Part shown: positions 25,341 through 35,408 of the stretch, one piece after another
How the letters are laid out: the number at the start of each line of letters is the position of its first letter
How positions within the stretch are numbered: position 1 is the stretch's first letter
Source of the DNA: Streptomyces sp. S.PNR 29
Lineage (GTDB): Bacteria; Actinomycetota; Actinomycetes; Streptomycetales; Streptomycetaceae
Assembly: GCF_030386795.1 (NCBI RefSeq)
Contig: NZ_JANUQM010000003.1
Span: 1-64,000 of the forward strand
Reading direction: 5' to 3'
Length of the DNA: 64,000 nt
Program-made: the position numbers and the translations under genes
Notes under the pieces: model-generated
What the model was told of the DNA's origin: nothing
The model's database searches: none
The model's input: the letters and a program-made list of their open reading frames with translations, nothing else

Positions 25341-26738
25341 GTGCCATTCACGCGTTCCTCTCCCCGTTGGGCCGTACCGGTGGTGGCGGGCCTGCTCGCC
25401 CTCGGCGCGCTCCCGTCGGACCTCTCGTACAGCGCACAGGCCGCGCCCCGGCCCCCCGTCCATGACGACTTCAACGGCGACGGGTACGCCGACCTCGCCG
25501 TCGGCGCCCCGGGCGCCACCGTCGGCGGCCAGGACAGGGCGGGCTATGTGGCGGTGGCGTACGGCGGACCGCACGGGCTGTCCGCCGGCCGGCGGTCCGT
25601 CATCAGCCGCGCCACCGACGGCATCCCGGGGTCCCCCGCCAAGGGCCAGGGCTTCGGGACACAGGTCTCCAAGGGCGACCTGAACGGCGACGGGTACGCG
25701 GACCTGGTCGTCGGGGTCGCGGCCCGGACGACGGACGCGGTCGTCGTGTGGGGCGGGCCGCGCGGCCTGTCCGGCGGCGGTACGTCCATCCCCGCCTCCC
25801 GCACGGTGACCGGCGACTTCGACGGCGACGGCCGGCTCGACCTCGCCCTGTTCCGCACCGGCGACTCACCCGGCGACGACCCCCTCGGCACCACCGCCAC
25901 GCTGTGGACCGGCCCGGTCGGCCGCTCCGGGAAGCCGGCCCGCAGCACCGCCCTGGACCCCGACCACCTGCGGTACGTCGACGTCGTGGACGGCACGGCC
26001 GGGGACGTGACCGGCGACGGCCGGGACGAGCTCGCGCTCAGCGTCTACTGCGGTGACGGCGGCTACTGCACGGACTTCTACACCGGTGACTCCTCGGGCC
26101 TGACATACCGGCCCGGGACCGTCCCCAGCGGCGACGGCGGCGTCGCGCTGAGCGACTTCGACGGCGACGGCCACGCCGACGTCGCCGTCGGATCCGCCAC
26201 CGACTCCACGGTCACGGTGGCCCTTGGCTCGGCCTCCGGTGTCCGTCCCCGCGGCACGTGGACGACGTACACCCAGGACACGCCGGGCGTGCCCGGAACG
26301 AGCGAGGCCAACGACCGCTTCGGCACGGCCCTGTCCGCCGGCGACATCACCGGCGACGGCATCGCCGACCTCGCCGTCGGCGCTCCCGGCAAGGAGCTCG
26401 GCTACGACGACGGCGCCGGCGCGGTCGTCGTCCTGCGCGGCAGCCGGGCCGGGCTGACGGGCCAGGGCGCCCAGGCCTTCACCCAGGACACGCCCGGTGT
26501 ACCGGGCACGGCCGAGCCGGCCGACGCCTTCGGCACGGCGGTCGGGCTCCTCGACATCAACGGCAACGGCTACGCGGACCTGGCCGCGGCGGCCCCCGGC
26601 GAGGACGGCGGGAACGGGGCGGTGTGGGTCCTGCGCGGCCGGCCGACGGGGGTCGTGACGGACGCGGCGACCGTCATCGGGCCGAAGGCGATCGGGGCGC
26701 CGTACGCGAAGGCGAGGTTCGGGGCCGAGGTGAAGTAG
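25341..26738 (+). CDS. Secreted FG-GAP/integrin-like beta-propeller protein
   Basis: A 465-residue exported protein from GTG at 25341 with a signal peptide (WAVPVVAGLLALGALPSDLSYSAQA). It has seven calcium-loop FG-GAP repeats of the form DxxGDGxxDLAVG: DFNGDGYADLAVG, DLNGDGYADLVVG, DFDGDGRLDLALF, DVTGDGRDELALS, DFDGDGHADVAVG, DITGDGIADLAVG and DINGNGYADLAAA. This fits one complete seven-bladed propeller. Such proteins are common in Streptomyces secretomes; ligands are mostly unknown. It is separated from the convergent DUF6624 gene by only 3 bp. Confidence 0.92.
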   Translation: MPFTRSSPRWAVPVVAGLLALGALPSDLSYSAQAAPRPPVHDDFNGDGYADLAVGAPGATVGGQDRAGYVAVAYGGPHGLSAGRRSVISRATDGIPGSPAKGQGFGTQVSKGDLNGDGYADLVVGVAARTTDAVVVWGGPRGLSGGGTSIPASRTVTGDFDGDGRLDLALFRTGDSPGDDPLGTTATLWTGPVGRSGKPARSTALDPDHLRYVDVVDGTAGDVTGDGRDELALSVYCGDGGYCTDFYTGDSSGLTYRPGTVPSGDGGVALSDFDGDGHADVAVGSATDSTVTVALGSASGVRPRGTWTTYTQDTPGVPGTSEANDRFGTALSAGDITGDGIADLAVGAPGKELGYDDGAGAVVVLRGSRAGLTGQGAQAFTQDTPGVPGTAEPADAFGTAVGLLDINGNGYADLAAAAPGEDGGNGAVWVLRGRPTGVVTDAATVIGPKAIGAPYAKARFGAEVK

Positions 26739-26741
26739 CGC

Positions 26742-27248
26742 TCAGGGCATCGAGTGCTTCGCCACGTACGCGGCGAACGGCTCGATGCCCACCTCCGCGC
26801 GCAGTTCGTCCACACGCCCGGGCTCCCGGCAGGGCCAGGGGACCGGGGCGCCGTCCCGTACGCCGGCGATCTGGGTGCCGTAGATCTGCTCCCGCCCCTC
26901 GTTGACGAGGGTGCGGTCGCGCAGGAAGGCCAGCTCGCGGGGGCCTGCCTTGCCGTCCGCCACGGCCTGCTCCAGCAGCCGCAGCGCCCGCCGCTGGACG
27001 CCGAGCTGACGGTCGGCGTGCTGGGCGAGAAGCCAGGCGGCGCGGGCGGCCTCCGGGCCGACCAGGTCGGCGGTCGGCCAGCCGTGCACGTCCATGATCT
27101 CGTCGAGCCGGTCACCGTGCCGCGCGGTCAGCCGCCGCCAGGCCAGCTGCTCGGCGGGGTCGTCACTGCCCGCGTGCACGGTGGCCCGGTGGTCGGCCTC
27201 GGCCATGGCCGTGAGCTCGGCGGCCAGCGCGGCTATGTCCTGCGTCAC
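26742..27248 (-). CDS. DUF6624 domain protein
   Basis: A 168-residue soluble protein. I start at GTG 27248, which has GGGAG 6 nt upstream; the in-frame ATG at 27269 lacks an RBS. Blocks HGDRLDEIMDVHGWP, AAWLLAQHADRQLGVQRRALRLLEQAV, LAFLRDRTLVNEGREQIYGTQ and VDELRAEVGIEPFAAYVA are the conserved parts of DUF6624. The conserved HAD and YGTQ motifs suggest a binding or catalytic site, but no reaction is known. It converges with the FG-GAP gene. Confidence 0.8.
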   Translation of the reverse strand: MTQDIAALAAELTAMAEADHRATVHAGSDDPAEQLAWRRLTARHGDRLDEIMDVHGWPTADLVGPEAARAAWLLAQHADRQLGVQRRALRLLEQAVADGKAGPRELAFLRDRTLVNEGREQIYGTQIAGVRDGAPVPWPCREPGRVDELRAEVGIEPFAAYVAKHSMP

Positions 27249-27450
27249 TGTCAACTCCCTTATCTGCATGGCGCGTTGTGTGTCGAGCGGACACCACCCT
27301 AAAGCCGCATACGGAACACAAAGATCATTCCGGAGAACGGTGACGGGGACCGCCTCGCGGGGGGACAATGGATCTACCCCCTCTGCCACGGACCGCTGCC
27401 GCCTGCGAAAACGCGGCCCGGAAAAAAACTTCGAAGAAATCCGGGGAGTG

Positions 27451-27477
27451 TGTCGATCCGGGTGATCCTCGTTCGAC
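27451..27477 (+). promoter_or_regulatory. ECF42-type sigma promoter
   Basis: TGTCGA at 27451-27456 is followed after 17 bp by CGAC at 27474-27477, about 54 bp before the YCII gene. This matches the TGTCGA / CG(A/T)C signature reported for ECF42 sigma factors and their DGPF/YCII partner genes, so the operon is probably autoregulated by the sigma factor it encodes. Confidence 0.65.
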
Positions 27478-27530
27478 GTACGAGTGAGAGGCCGGGAACC
27501 ACCCGGCCCACCCGACACAGAGGAGTCACC

Positions 27531-27887
27531 ATGCCCCGCTTCCTGTCGCTCGTGCGCGTCGACGAGTCCACCTCGCCCGCCCAGGGCCCGAGCCCCGAGC
27601 TGATGCAGCGCATGGGGGAGCTGATCGAGGAGATCACCAAGGCCGGCGTCATGCTCGACACGGCCGGGCTGCACCCGACGTCCCAGGGCACCCGCGTGCA
27701 CTGGGACGGCAAGGAGGTCTCCGTCACCGACGGCCCCTTCACCGAGACCAAGGAGGTCATCGGCGGCTACGCGCTCATGCAGTGCAAGGACAAGGCCGAG
27801 GCGCTGGAGTGGGCCAAGCGGTTCGTGAAGGTCCACGAGGAGGAGTTCTCGCTCACCTGCGAGGTACGGGAGATCATGGAGGGCTGA
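27531..27887 (+). CDS. YCII-related (DGPF) protein linked to ECF42 sigma
   Basis: A 118-residue protein with the dimeric alpha+beta-barrel YCII fold. The motif VTDGPFTETKEVIGGYALMQC (around residues 65-85) contains the DGPF signature that names the group associated with ECF42 sigma factors. Other blocks are FLSLVRVDES and EALEWAKRF. Members lack a proven common reaction; a sensory or detoxifying role has been proposed. The ATG at 27531 follows an AGGAG RBS. The sigma gene follows 48 bp downstream. Confidence 0.92.
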   Translation: MPRFLSLVRVDESTSPAQGPSPELMQRMGELIEEITKAGVMLDTAGLHPTSQGTRVHWDGKEVSVTDGPFTETKEVIGGYALMQCKDKAEALEWAKRFVKVHEEEFSLTCEVREIMEG

Positions 27888-27935
27888 GCCCGCTTCCTTG
27901 GCCTCCGCGCCGGTACGGGTGTCGAATGGGGGGTT

Positions 27936-29195
27936 GTGACCGCACAGCCCCCCGCCGACCCGGCCGGGACCATCGAGACCGTCTTCCGCCTGGAGTCCCC
28001 GCGCGTCATCGCCGGCGTCGCCCGTATCGTCCGGGACGTCGGCATCGCCGAGGAGCTCGCGCAGGACGCACTGGTCGCCGCGCTGGAGCAGTGGCCCCGG
28101 GACGGGGTGCCCGACAACCCGGGCGCCTGGCTCATGGCCACCGCCCGCCACCGCGCCGTCGACCTCGTCCGCCGCCGGGAGAACTACGCCCGCAAGCTCG
28201 CGGAGATCGGCCGGGACCTCTCGGACGCGGCCCCGCCCGAGGAGCCGGCCGACCCGGACGACATCGACGACGACCTGCTGAGGCTCGTCTTCACCACCTG
28301 CCACCCGGTCCTGTCCGCCGAGGCCCGCATCGCCCTCACCCTGCGCCTGCTCGGCGGGCTGACCACGGCCGAGATCGCCCGCGCGTTCCTGGTCCCCGAG
28401 CCGACGGTCGCCCAGCGCATCGTGCGCGCCAAACGCACACTCGCGACGAAGAACGTCGCCTTCGAGGTGCCGTACGGCCCCGACCGCGAGGCCCGCCTCG
28501 GCTCCGTCCTGGACGTCATCTACCTGATCTTCAACGAGGGGTACGCCGCCACCGCCGGCGACGACTGGCTCCGCCCGGCCCTGTGCGAGGACGCCCTGCG
28601 CCTGGCCCGTGTGCTGTCCGCACTGATGCCCAAGGAGCCCGAGGTGCACGCGCTGACCGCACTCCTGGAGTTCCAGGCGTCCCGCGCCGCCGCCCGCATC
28701 GGCCCCGACGGCGAACCGGTCCTCCTCAAGGACCAGAACCGCAGCCGCTGGAACCGCATGCTCGTCGCCCGCGGCGTCTCCGCCCTCGCCCGCGCCGACG
28801 CCACCTCGACGGGCGCCCCGGGCCCGTACGCCCTCCAGGCCGCCATCGCCGCCTGCCACGCGCACGCGTACTCCTACGAGGACACCGACTGGGCGTCCAT
28901 CGCCACCCTGTACCGCCTCCTCGCGGCCCGCGCACCCTCCCCGGTCGTCGAACTCAACCGCGCGGTCGCCGTGTCGATGGCCGAGGGCCCCGCCCCGGCC
29001 CTGGAGATCGTCGACGCCCTGGCCGGCGAACCCGCCCTGCGGGACTACCACCTGCTGCCCAGCGTGCGGGGCGACCTGCTGCTGCGTCTGGGGCGTACGA
29101 GGGAGGCGAGGACCGAGTTCGTACGGGCGGCGGAGCTCACCCGCAACGAGCGGGAACGGCAGCTCCTGCTGGGCCGGGCGGGGGAGTGCGGCTGA
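27936..29195 (+). CDS. ECF42-group RNA polymerase sigma factor with C-terminal extension
   Basis: A 419-residue sigma-70-family protein, more than double a normal ECF factor. Sigma2 (VARIVRDVGIAEELAQDALVAALEQWP, PGAWLMATARHRAVDLVRRR) and sigma4 (LTLRLLGGLTTAEIARAFLVPEPTVAQRIVRAKRTL) are followed by a DUF6596/TPR-like C-terminal region of ~220 residues (VLDVIYLIFNEGYAA, VHALTALLEFQASRAAAR, VVELNRAVAVSMAEGP, LLPSVRGDLLLRLGRTREARTEF). This layout, with no anti-sigma gene and a YCII partner, is typical of ECF42, where the extension is needed for activity. Start is GTG at 27936. Confidence 0.93.
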   Translation: MTAQPPADPAGTIETVFRLESPRVIAGVARIVRDVGIAEELAQDALVAALEQWPRDGVPDNPGAWLMATARHRAVDLVRRRENYARKLAEIGRDLSDAAPPEEPADPDDIDDDLLRLVFTTCHPVLSAEARIALTLRLLGGLTTAEIARAFLVPEPTVAQRIVRAKRTLATKNVAFEVPYGPDREARLGSVLDVIYLIFNEGYAATAGDDWLRPALCEDALRLARVLSALMPKEPEVHALTALLEFQASRAAARIGPDGEPVLLKDQNRSRWNRMLVARGVSALARADATSTGAPGPYALQAAIAACHAHAYSYEDTDWASIATLYRLLAARAPSPVVELNRAVAVSMAEGPAPALEIVDALAGEPALRDYHLLPSVRGDLLLRLGRTREARTEFVRAAELTRNERERQLLLGRAGECG

Positions 29196-29219
29196 CAGGC
29201 CCGGACCAGCGGCTGGGCG

Positions 29220-30383
29220 TCACCCCGCCGGATGGCCCAGCAGCATGGCCGGGGCGCCGGCCACGCGCGTGAGGAAGACGGTCGCGGAGTGCGGGCCCTG
29301 CGGCTTGACCTTGCGGCGGAGTTCCTCCGGCTCCACGGCCGACCCCCGCTTCTTCACGGTCAGCGTCCCGACCTGCCGTTCCCGCAGCAGCGCCTTCAGC
29401 CTCTTCACGTTGAAGGGGAGCCGGTCGGTGATCTCGTACGCCGTCGCGTACGGCGTCGGCCGCAGGTCGTCCGCCGTGACGTACGCGATGGTCGCGTCGA
29501 GCAGTCCGCCGCCCACCTGGTCGGCGACCTCGGAGACCAGATGGGCGCGGATGACGGCGCCGTCGGGCTCGTACAGGTAGCGGCCGGGGGCGCGGACCTC
29601 GGGGTCGGGCAGGCCGCGGGAGAGCAGGGTGCGCGGGCCCGGCAGCAGGGTCGCCCGGACCGCGCCGGGCTCGGTGCCGAACCACAGCACCGCCTCCTTC
29701 ACCTCGCCGCGGTCGGAGACCCACTCGGCCTCGGCCTCGGCGGGGATCGCCTCGTGCGGGATGCCGGGAGCGATCTTCAGCGCGGCGCGAGCGGCCCCGC
29801 GGGCTGCCTCGACCGCCCAGGACAGGGGCGGTGAGTAGGCCTCGGGGTCGAACACACGGCCCCGTCCGCCGCGCCGGCCGGGGTCGACGAAGACGGCGTC
29901 GTAGCCGGCCGTGTCCACCTCCGTGACGTCGGCCTCCCGTACCTCGATCAGCTCGGCGAGCCCCAGCGCCTCGGCGTTCGCGCGGGCCGTCGCCGCCGTC
30001 AGCGGGTCCCGGTCCACGGCGAGCACCCGGATCCCGGCCCGGGCCAGCGCGATCGCGTCGCCGCCGATCCCGCAGCACAGGTCGGCGACGGAGGTCACGC
30101 CCAGTTGTTTCATGCGCCGCGCGCGATACGCGGCCACGCTCGCCCGCGTTGACTGCTCGACCCCGTTCGGGGTGAAGAACATCCGCTGCGCGTCCTGCGG
30201 GCCGAACTTCGCCGTCGCCCGCTGCCGCAGCCGCGCCTGGCCGAGTGCCGCCGACACCAGCTCGGCGGGGTGCTCGCGCCGCAGCCGGGTCGCGACGGCG
30301 AGTTCCTGCGCGGGGTCGGTGTCGCGCACCTCGTCGAGGAGGGCACGGCCTTCGGGAGTGAGGAGGGCGTCGAGGTCGTTCAC
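29220..30383 (-). CDS. Class I SAM-dependent methyltransferase with THUMP-like C-terminus
   Basis: A 387-residue protein from GTG at 30383 (RBS weak, start approximate). An N-terminal helical region (LDEVRDTDPAQELAVATRLRREHP) is followed by the SAM-binding motif VADLCCGIGGDAIALARAG and post-I acidic loop LAVDRDPLTA, then DAVFVDPGRRGGRGRVFDPE, where the DP replaces the usual DPPY. The C-terminal part (FNVKRLKALLRERQVGTLTVKKRGSAVEPEELRRKVK) is THUMP-like. The overall build suggests RNA or protein methylation; the target is unknown. It diverges from the deacetylase pair. Confidence 0.85.
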   Translation of the reverse strand: MNDLDALLTPEGRALLDEVRDTDPAQELAVATRLRREHPAELVSAALGQARLRQRATAKFGPQDAQRMFFTPNGVEQSTRASVAAYRARRMKQLGVTSVADLCCGIGGDAIALARAGIRVLAVDRDPLTAATARANAEALGLAELIEVREADVTEVDTAGYDAVFVDPGRRGGRGRVFDPEAYSPPLSWAVEAARGAARAALKIAPGIPHEAIPAEAEAEWVSDRGEVKEAVLWFGTEPGAVRATLLPGPRTLLSRGLPDPEVRAPGRYLYEPDGAVIRAHLVSEVADQVGGGLLDATIAYVTADDLRPTPYATAYEITDRLPFNVKRLKALLRERQVGTLTVKKRGSAVEPEELRRKVKPQGPHSATVFLTRVAGAPAMLLGHPAG

Positions 30384-30473
30384 CGGCTCATTGTGGGCCA
30401 GTCGGTGGATGACGTGCCGCGGGCGGCGGTGTCGGTCGGGGGCGGGAGTCGTGGCCTGCGAGGATCCGGCACC

Positions 30474-31433
30474 ATGAGGGCAGTAGGACAAAATGACAAA
30501 AGCCGGGTCGCGGGCAAGGCGTTTCGGGGGGCGTCTCCGGCGGCGCGGTTCCGTGGCGGCCTCGCCCTGCTCGCCGTCGCCGTCCTCGCCCCGGGCTGCG
30601 GGCGCAACGCCTCCGAGGTACGGCCCGCTTCCGGCCAGCAGCCCCTCAAGGCGCCCCCGGCCCGCGCGCTCGACGCGTACGCCGACCGGCTCAGTGCCGC
30701 CCACGCCGCCCGGGTCGCCGCCGCGAAGCGCTGGGGCCTGAGGAAGGTGCCGCTGACGGCTCCGCCGCCCACCGAGAGGCCGAGCATCAGGACCCGCAGG
30801 GGTTTCGAGGTCGACGGCCACGGGGAGCGCGGCCTCCCCCCGGTCTTCACCGCGGTCCCCACCCGGGAGAAGGTCGTCTTCCTCACCATCGACGACGGCG
30901 CCGAGAAGGACCCGGCGTTCCTGCGCATGATGAGCGAACTGCAGGTGCCGTACACCGCCTTCCTCAGCGACTACCTGGTGAAGGAGGACTACGGCTACTT
31001 CCGGCGGATGCAGGACCGTGGCGTGGGGCTGAACAACCACACCCTGCACCACCCCAACCTGCGCAAGCTGTCCTACGCCCGCCAGCAGCGCGAGATCTGC
31101 GGCATGCAGAACGTGATCGAGCAGCGCTACGGCAAGCGGCCGATCCTCTTCCGCCCGCCCTTCGGCACCTACGACGCGGGCACCCTGGTCGCCGCCAAGG
31201 CCTGCGGCATCCAGTACGTCCCCCTGTGGAACGAGGAGGTCTTCGTCGACCACTGGGAGTACCGCGAGGGGGACCGGAAGCTGCACCCCGGTGACATCGT
31301 GCTCACCCACTTCCGGGGCCGGGAGCACTGGAAGGGCACGATGCGCGACATGGCCCGCCGGTTCCTGAACAAGGTCACGGCCGAGGGATACGCGGTCGGG
31401 CGGCTGGAGGACTATCTGGAGGACCACCCGTGA
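30474..31433 (+). CDS. Polysaccharide deacetylase (NodB domain), exported
   Basis: A 319-residue protein with an N-terminal hydrophobic export segment ending in LAPGC, a poor but possible lipobox. The carbohydrate esterase 4/NodB core starts at VVFLTIDDGAEKDP (catalytic and metal Asp pair), then NNHTLHHPNL with the HxxxH metal motif, RPPFGTYD, and the late LHPGDIVLTHFRG with the motif-5 His. All five motif regions are present, so it is probably active in removing acetyl groups from peptidoglycan or another glycan. The start ATG at 30474 lies in the middle of the upstream open frame. It overlaps the next gene by 4 bp. Confidence 0.88.
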   Translation: MRAVGQNDKSRVAGKAFRGASPAARFRGGLALLAVAVLAPGCGRNASEVRPASGQQPLKAPPARALDAYADRLSAAHAARVAAAKRWGLRKVPLTAPPPTERPSIRTRRGFEVDGHGERGLPPVFTAVPTREKVVFLTIDDGAEKDPAFLRMMSELQVPYTAFLSDYLVKEDYGYFRRMQDRGVGLNNHTLHHPNLRKLSYARQQREICGMQNVIEQRYGKRPILFRPPFGTYDAGTLVAAKACGIQYVPLWNEEVFVDHWEYREGDRKLHPGDIVLTHFRGREHWKGTMRDMARRFLNKVTAEGYAVGRLEDYLEDHP

Positions 31434-32236
31434 GGGCGCGGGGGTGGGCGGCCGCGGTCCTGACGGCCCTGGTGCTCGCCGGATGCGGCCGGTCCACCGC
31501 CCCGATGCACGGCGAGCCGGGAGAGCATGAGGCGACGCAGGCACAGCGGGTGACCGACCGGCCCCCGTACCGCCGCTGGGGCCTCACGACCCCGCTGCCC
31601 CCGCCGCCGAAACCGTCCGCCCGCCCGCCGGTGCCGCCCGCCGGCCCGGGCCTCCCCCCGGTCGTCGACCACGTGCCCACCCACGACAAGGTCGTCTTCC
31701 TCACCTACGACGACGGCGTCGAACGGGACCCCCGGTTCGTCGACATGGTCCGCGAACTGCGGCTGCCGGTCAGCATGTTCCTCACCGACAGCGTGGTCGG
31801 ACCGGCGTACGGCGACTTCGCCCGCCTGCGCTCGGTCGGCGCCGGCCTGCAGAACCACACCCTCGACCACCCCGCCCTGCGCGGTCTGCCCTACGCCGGC
31901 CAGCGCGCCGAGATCTGCGGCCAGCAGGACAAACTCCGCGCCCGCTTCGGTGTCCGCCCCCGCCTTCTCCGCCCGCCCTACGGCACCTACGACCGGACGA
32001 CCCTCCGCGCGGCCGCCGACTGCGGCATCACCGCGGTCGTCCTGTGGCGGGCGTCGGTGGAGGGCGACGGCGAACTGACGTACACCCGGGGGCGACGCCG
32101 CCTGCAACCGGGTGACATCGTCGCCGTCGACCCGGACGACGCGACGGGGCTGTCCCTGCGGGACCGCACGACACGTGTGCTGCGGGAGATCAGGGGGAGG
32201 GGGCTGACGGTGGGGCGGTTGGAGGATTACCTCTAG
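31430..32236 (+). CDS. Polysaccharide deacetylase-like lipoprotein, diverged paralogue
   Basis: A 268-residue protein whose GTG overlaps the stop of the preceding deacetylase (GTGA). It carries a good lipobox, LVLAGC. The NodB domain parallels its neighbour line by line: VVFLTYDDGVERDP, QNHTLDHPAL, RPPYGTYD. The last motif, HPGDIVLTHFR in the neighbour, is QPGDIVAVDPDD here, so the motif-5 His is missing. Tandem duplication followed by partial loss of the active site is the simplest reading; it may bind rather than deacetylate glycans, or act weakly. A widespread intergenic repeat and terminator follow. Confidence 0.85.
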   Translation: MRARGWAAAVLTALVLAGCGRSTAPMHGEPGEHEATQAQRVTDRPPYRRWGLTTPLPPPPKPSARPPVPPAGPGLPPVVDHVPTHDKVVFLTYDDGVERDPRFVDMVRELRLPVSMFLTDSVVGPAYGDFARLRSVGAGLQNHTLDHPALRGLPYAGQRAEICGQQDKLRARFGVRPRLLRPPYGTYDRTTLRAAADCGITAVVLWRASVEGDGELTYTRGRRRLQPGDIVAVDPDDATGLSLRDRTTRVLREIRGRGLTVGRLEDYL

Positions 32237-32262
32237 CGGCGTCTCGTCGGCGCCGGTCAGGC

Positions 32263-32340
32263 AATCTTTCCGCCCGTCCGGCGCTTGAGGACGAGGCCGT
32301 TCAGGACGAAAGCGGGGGTCTGGGGGCGGCAGCCCCCCAG
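32263..32340. repeat. Interspersed Streptomyces-type intergenic element ending in a hairpin
   Basis: A GTCCGGCGCTTGAGGACGAG segment, followed by CCGTTCAGGACGAAAGCGGG and a CTGGGGG/CCCCCAG hairpin (32320-32340, 7-nt loop). From memory, this word order recurs between many Streptomyces genes. It lies just after the second deacetylase and probably serves as its terminator. Confidence 0.6.
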
Positions 32341-32413
32341 CGACGGTCACCCCGACGCCGGGCGCCGCACAAACGGACGTTCGCAGCGAACCCCGCGCCG
32401 CGCCGCACGGCAA

Positions 32414-32440
32414 TTGGCACTCCGCTTGACCGAGTGCTAA
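32414..32440 (+). promoter_or_regulatory. CIRCE element 1 (HrcA operator)
   Basis: TTGGCACTC-N9-GAGTGCTAA is a near-consensus CIRCE palindrome (consensus TTAGCACTC-N9-GAGTGCTAA). It overlaps the -35 region of the groES promoter, as expected for HrcA repression. Confidence 0.92.
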
Positions 32441-32455
32441 TCGCGGTCATAGTCT
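32426..32455 (+). promoter_or_regulatory. groESL promoter, housekeeping type
   Basis: TTGACC at 32426-32431 and TAGTCT at 32450-32455 (18-bp spacer) form a sigma-HrdB-like promoter lying between and overlapping two CIRCE sites, about 120 bp before the groES start. Confidence 0.7.
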
Positions 32456-32461
32456 CGGCTC

Positions 32462-32486
32462 TGGCACTCGACAGAGGAGAGTGCCA
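32462..32486 (+). promoter_or_regulatory. CIRCE element 2 (HrcA operator)
   Basis: TGGCACTC-N9-GAGTGCCA, located at or just after the expected transcription start. Together with the upstream element it gives a double operator on groESL. Confidence 0.9.
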
Positions 32487-32586
32487 ACAACGCGACGGGC
32501 AGGTCCGGCACCCGCGACGACGGATCGACCTGGTCGCCACCTCAGACAGTTAACCCCGTGAGATCTCCGAAGGGGGAGGTCGGATC

Positions 32587-32892
32587 GTGACGACCGCCAG
32601 CAAGGTTGCCATCAAGCCGCTTGAGGACCGCATCGTGGTCCAGCCGCTGGACGCCGAGCAGACCACGGCCTCTGGCCTGGTCATCCCGGACACCGCCAAG
32701 GAGAAGCCCCAGGAGGGCGTCGTCCTGGCCGTGGGCCCGGGCCGCATCGAGGACGGTAAGCGCGTCGAGCTCGACGTCAAGGTCGGCGACGTCGTGCTCT
32801 ACAGCAAGTACGGCGGCACCGAGGTGAAGTACAACAACGAGGAGTACCTCGTTCTCTCGGCCCGCGACGTTCTCGCGATCGTCGAGAAGTAA
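32587..32892 (+). CDS. groES: Co-chaperonin GroES
   Basis: A 101-residue GroES/HSP10, the lid of the GroEL chamber. [41 protein letters not shown] includes the mobile loop that contacts Gro[37 protein letters not shown] ends the fold. GTG start at 32587 follows GGGGGAGG. The ATG-rich leader of ~120 nt carries CIRCE 2. groEL follows 115 bp downstream. Confidence 0.98.
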   Translation: MTTASKVAIKPLEDRIVVQPLDAEQTTASGLVIPDTAKEKPQEGVVLAVGPGRIEDGKRVELDVKVGDVVLYSKYGGTEVKYNNEEYLVLSARDVLAIVEK

Positions 32893-32977
32893 TTCACCCG
32901 AGCACATTGCTTTGAGCTGCGCCCCTGGCCCCCCGCGACCGATAAGAAGCCGGGCGCCCGGGGCGCAGTGCCTTTAA

Positions 32978-34633
<1,656 letters not shown>

Positions 34634-34648
34634 GCGACTCGCTCGTCA

Positions 34649-34686
34649 GGAAGCCCCCGTACCGCTGGAGCGGAACGGGGGCTTCC
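34649..34686 (+). terminator. groESL terminator
   Basis: A perfect 12-bp stem, GGAAGCCCCCGT / ACGGGGGCTTCC, encloses a 14-nt loop that can itself pair (CCGCT/AGCGG). Streptomyces terminators often lack a long T-run, as here. Confidence 0.85.
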
Positions 34687-34700
34687 CCCGTTCTCGGGGA

Positions 34701-35408
34701 CTACTTCTCCAGGGAGTCCAGCGCCCCCAGTTGCGCCATGAGCCCCAGCCGGTCGTAGCTCCACCACGTCTCGGCGATCTTCCCGTCCGGAGCGCACCGG
34801 TGGATGGACGTCCCGGTCATGGTGACCTCCCGCCCGGTGGCCGTGATGCCGAGGAACTCGCCCTTGTGGGTCGCGTTCCAGGTCCACCGGGTGGACACAC
34901 GGTCACCCTGGGCGATCTGGTCCTCGACGCGGAACGTGAAGTCGAACCCGTTCCGCCACATCTCCACCTCACGCCGGAAGGCGTCCGGCCCGACGACGTC
35001 CTCGGCGTGGGAGGGATCGTTGTCCCGGTAGTCGTCGGTGAGCAGATCGCCGAACGCCGGCAGGTCGCCCTTGGCGGCGAGGGTCTCGAAGAACCTGCGC
35101 GCGTTGGCCGCGTACAGCTGCTCGTCCCGTACGACGTCCAGGTCCGTGAAGGTCGGCTCCTCCTCACAGAGGGCGACCATCTCCTGGAAGATCCGGTCGG
35201 TCTCCGGCAGTTCGGAGTTCCGCATCGCCTCCTCGTACGACGGAAACTCCACGATCTCGACGATGTGCGACGCGTCCGACCGGTCCTTCCCGACCAGACT
35301 GTGCGTCGCCGTCCGCTTCCCCTTGGTCTGCTCCACCCATGAGTCGAGCAGCCGGTTCATCTCGTCGAAGCGGCTGGTCTTGCAGTCGATGAGCTGAACG
35401 AAAGTCAT
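34701..35408 (-). CDS. Two-domain ABM-like / SnoaL-like polyketide-cyclase-fold protein
   Basis: A 235-residue protein from ATG at 35408 (GGAGG 7 nt upstream). The first ~95 residues (FVQLIDCKTSRFDEMNRLLDSWVEQ, HIVEIVEFPSYEEAMRN) form a dimeric alpha+beta-barrel-like segment. Residues ~105-225 (RFFETLAAKGDLPAFGDLLTDDYRDNDPSH, FTFRVEDQIAQGDRVSTRWTWNATHKGEFLGITATGREVTMTGTSIHR) are a SnoaL/ester-cyclase-like cone. Domain fusion is less common than either alone. No operon partner is obvious, and the substrate is unknown. It converges with groEL across the terminator. Confidence 0.82.
   Translation of the reverse strand: MTFVQLIDCKTSRFDEMNRLLDSWVEQTKGKRTATHSLVGKDRSDASHIVEIVEFPSYEEAMRNSELPETDRIFQEMVALCEEEPTFTDLDVVRDEQLYAANARRFFETLAAKGDLPAFGDLLTDDYRDNDPSHAEDVVGPDAFRREVEMWRNGFDFTFRVEDQIAQGDRVSTRWTWNATHKGEFLGITATGREVTMTGTSIHRCAPDGKIAETWWSYDRLGLMAQLGALDSLEK

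Noticed and set aside
27281..27303. Second TGTCGA as an ECF42 promoter
   Set aside because: No CG[AT]C follows at a 16-17-bp spacing.
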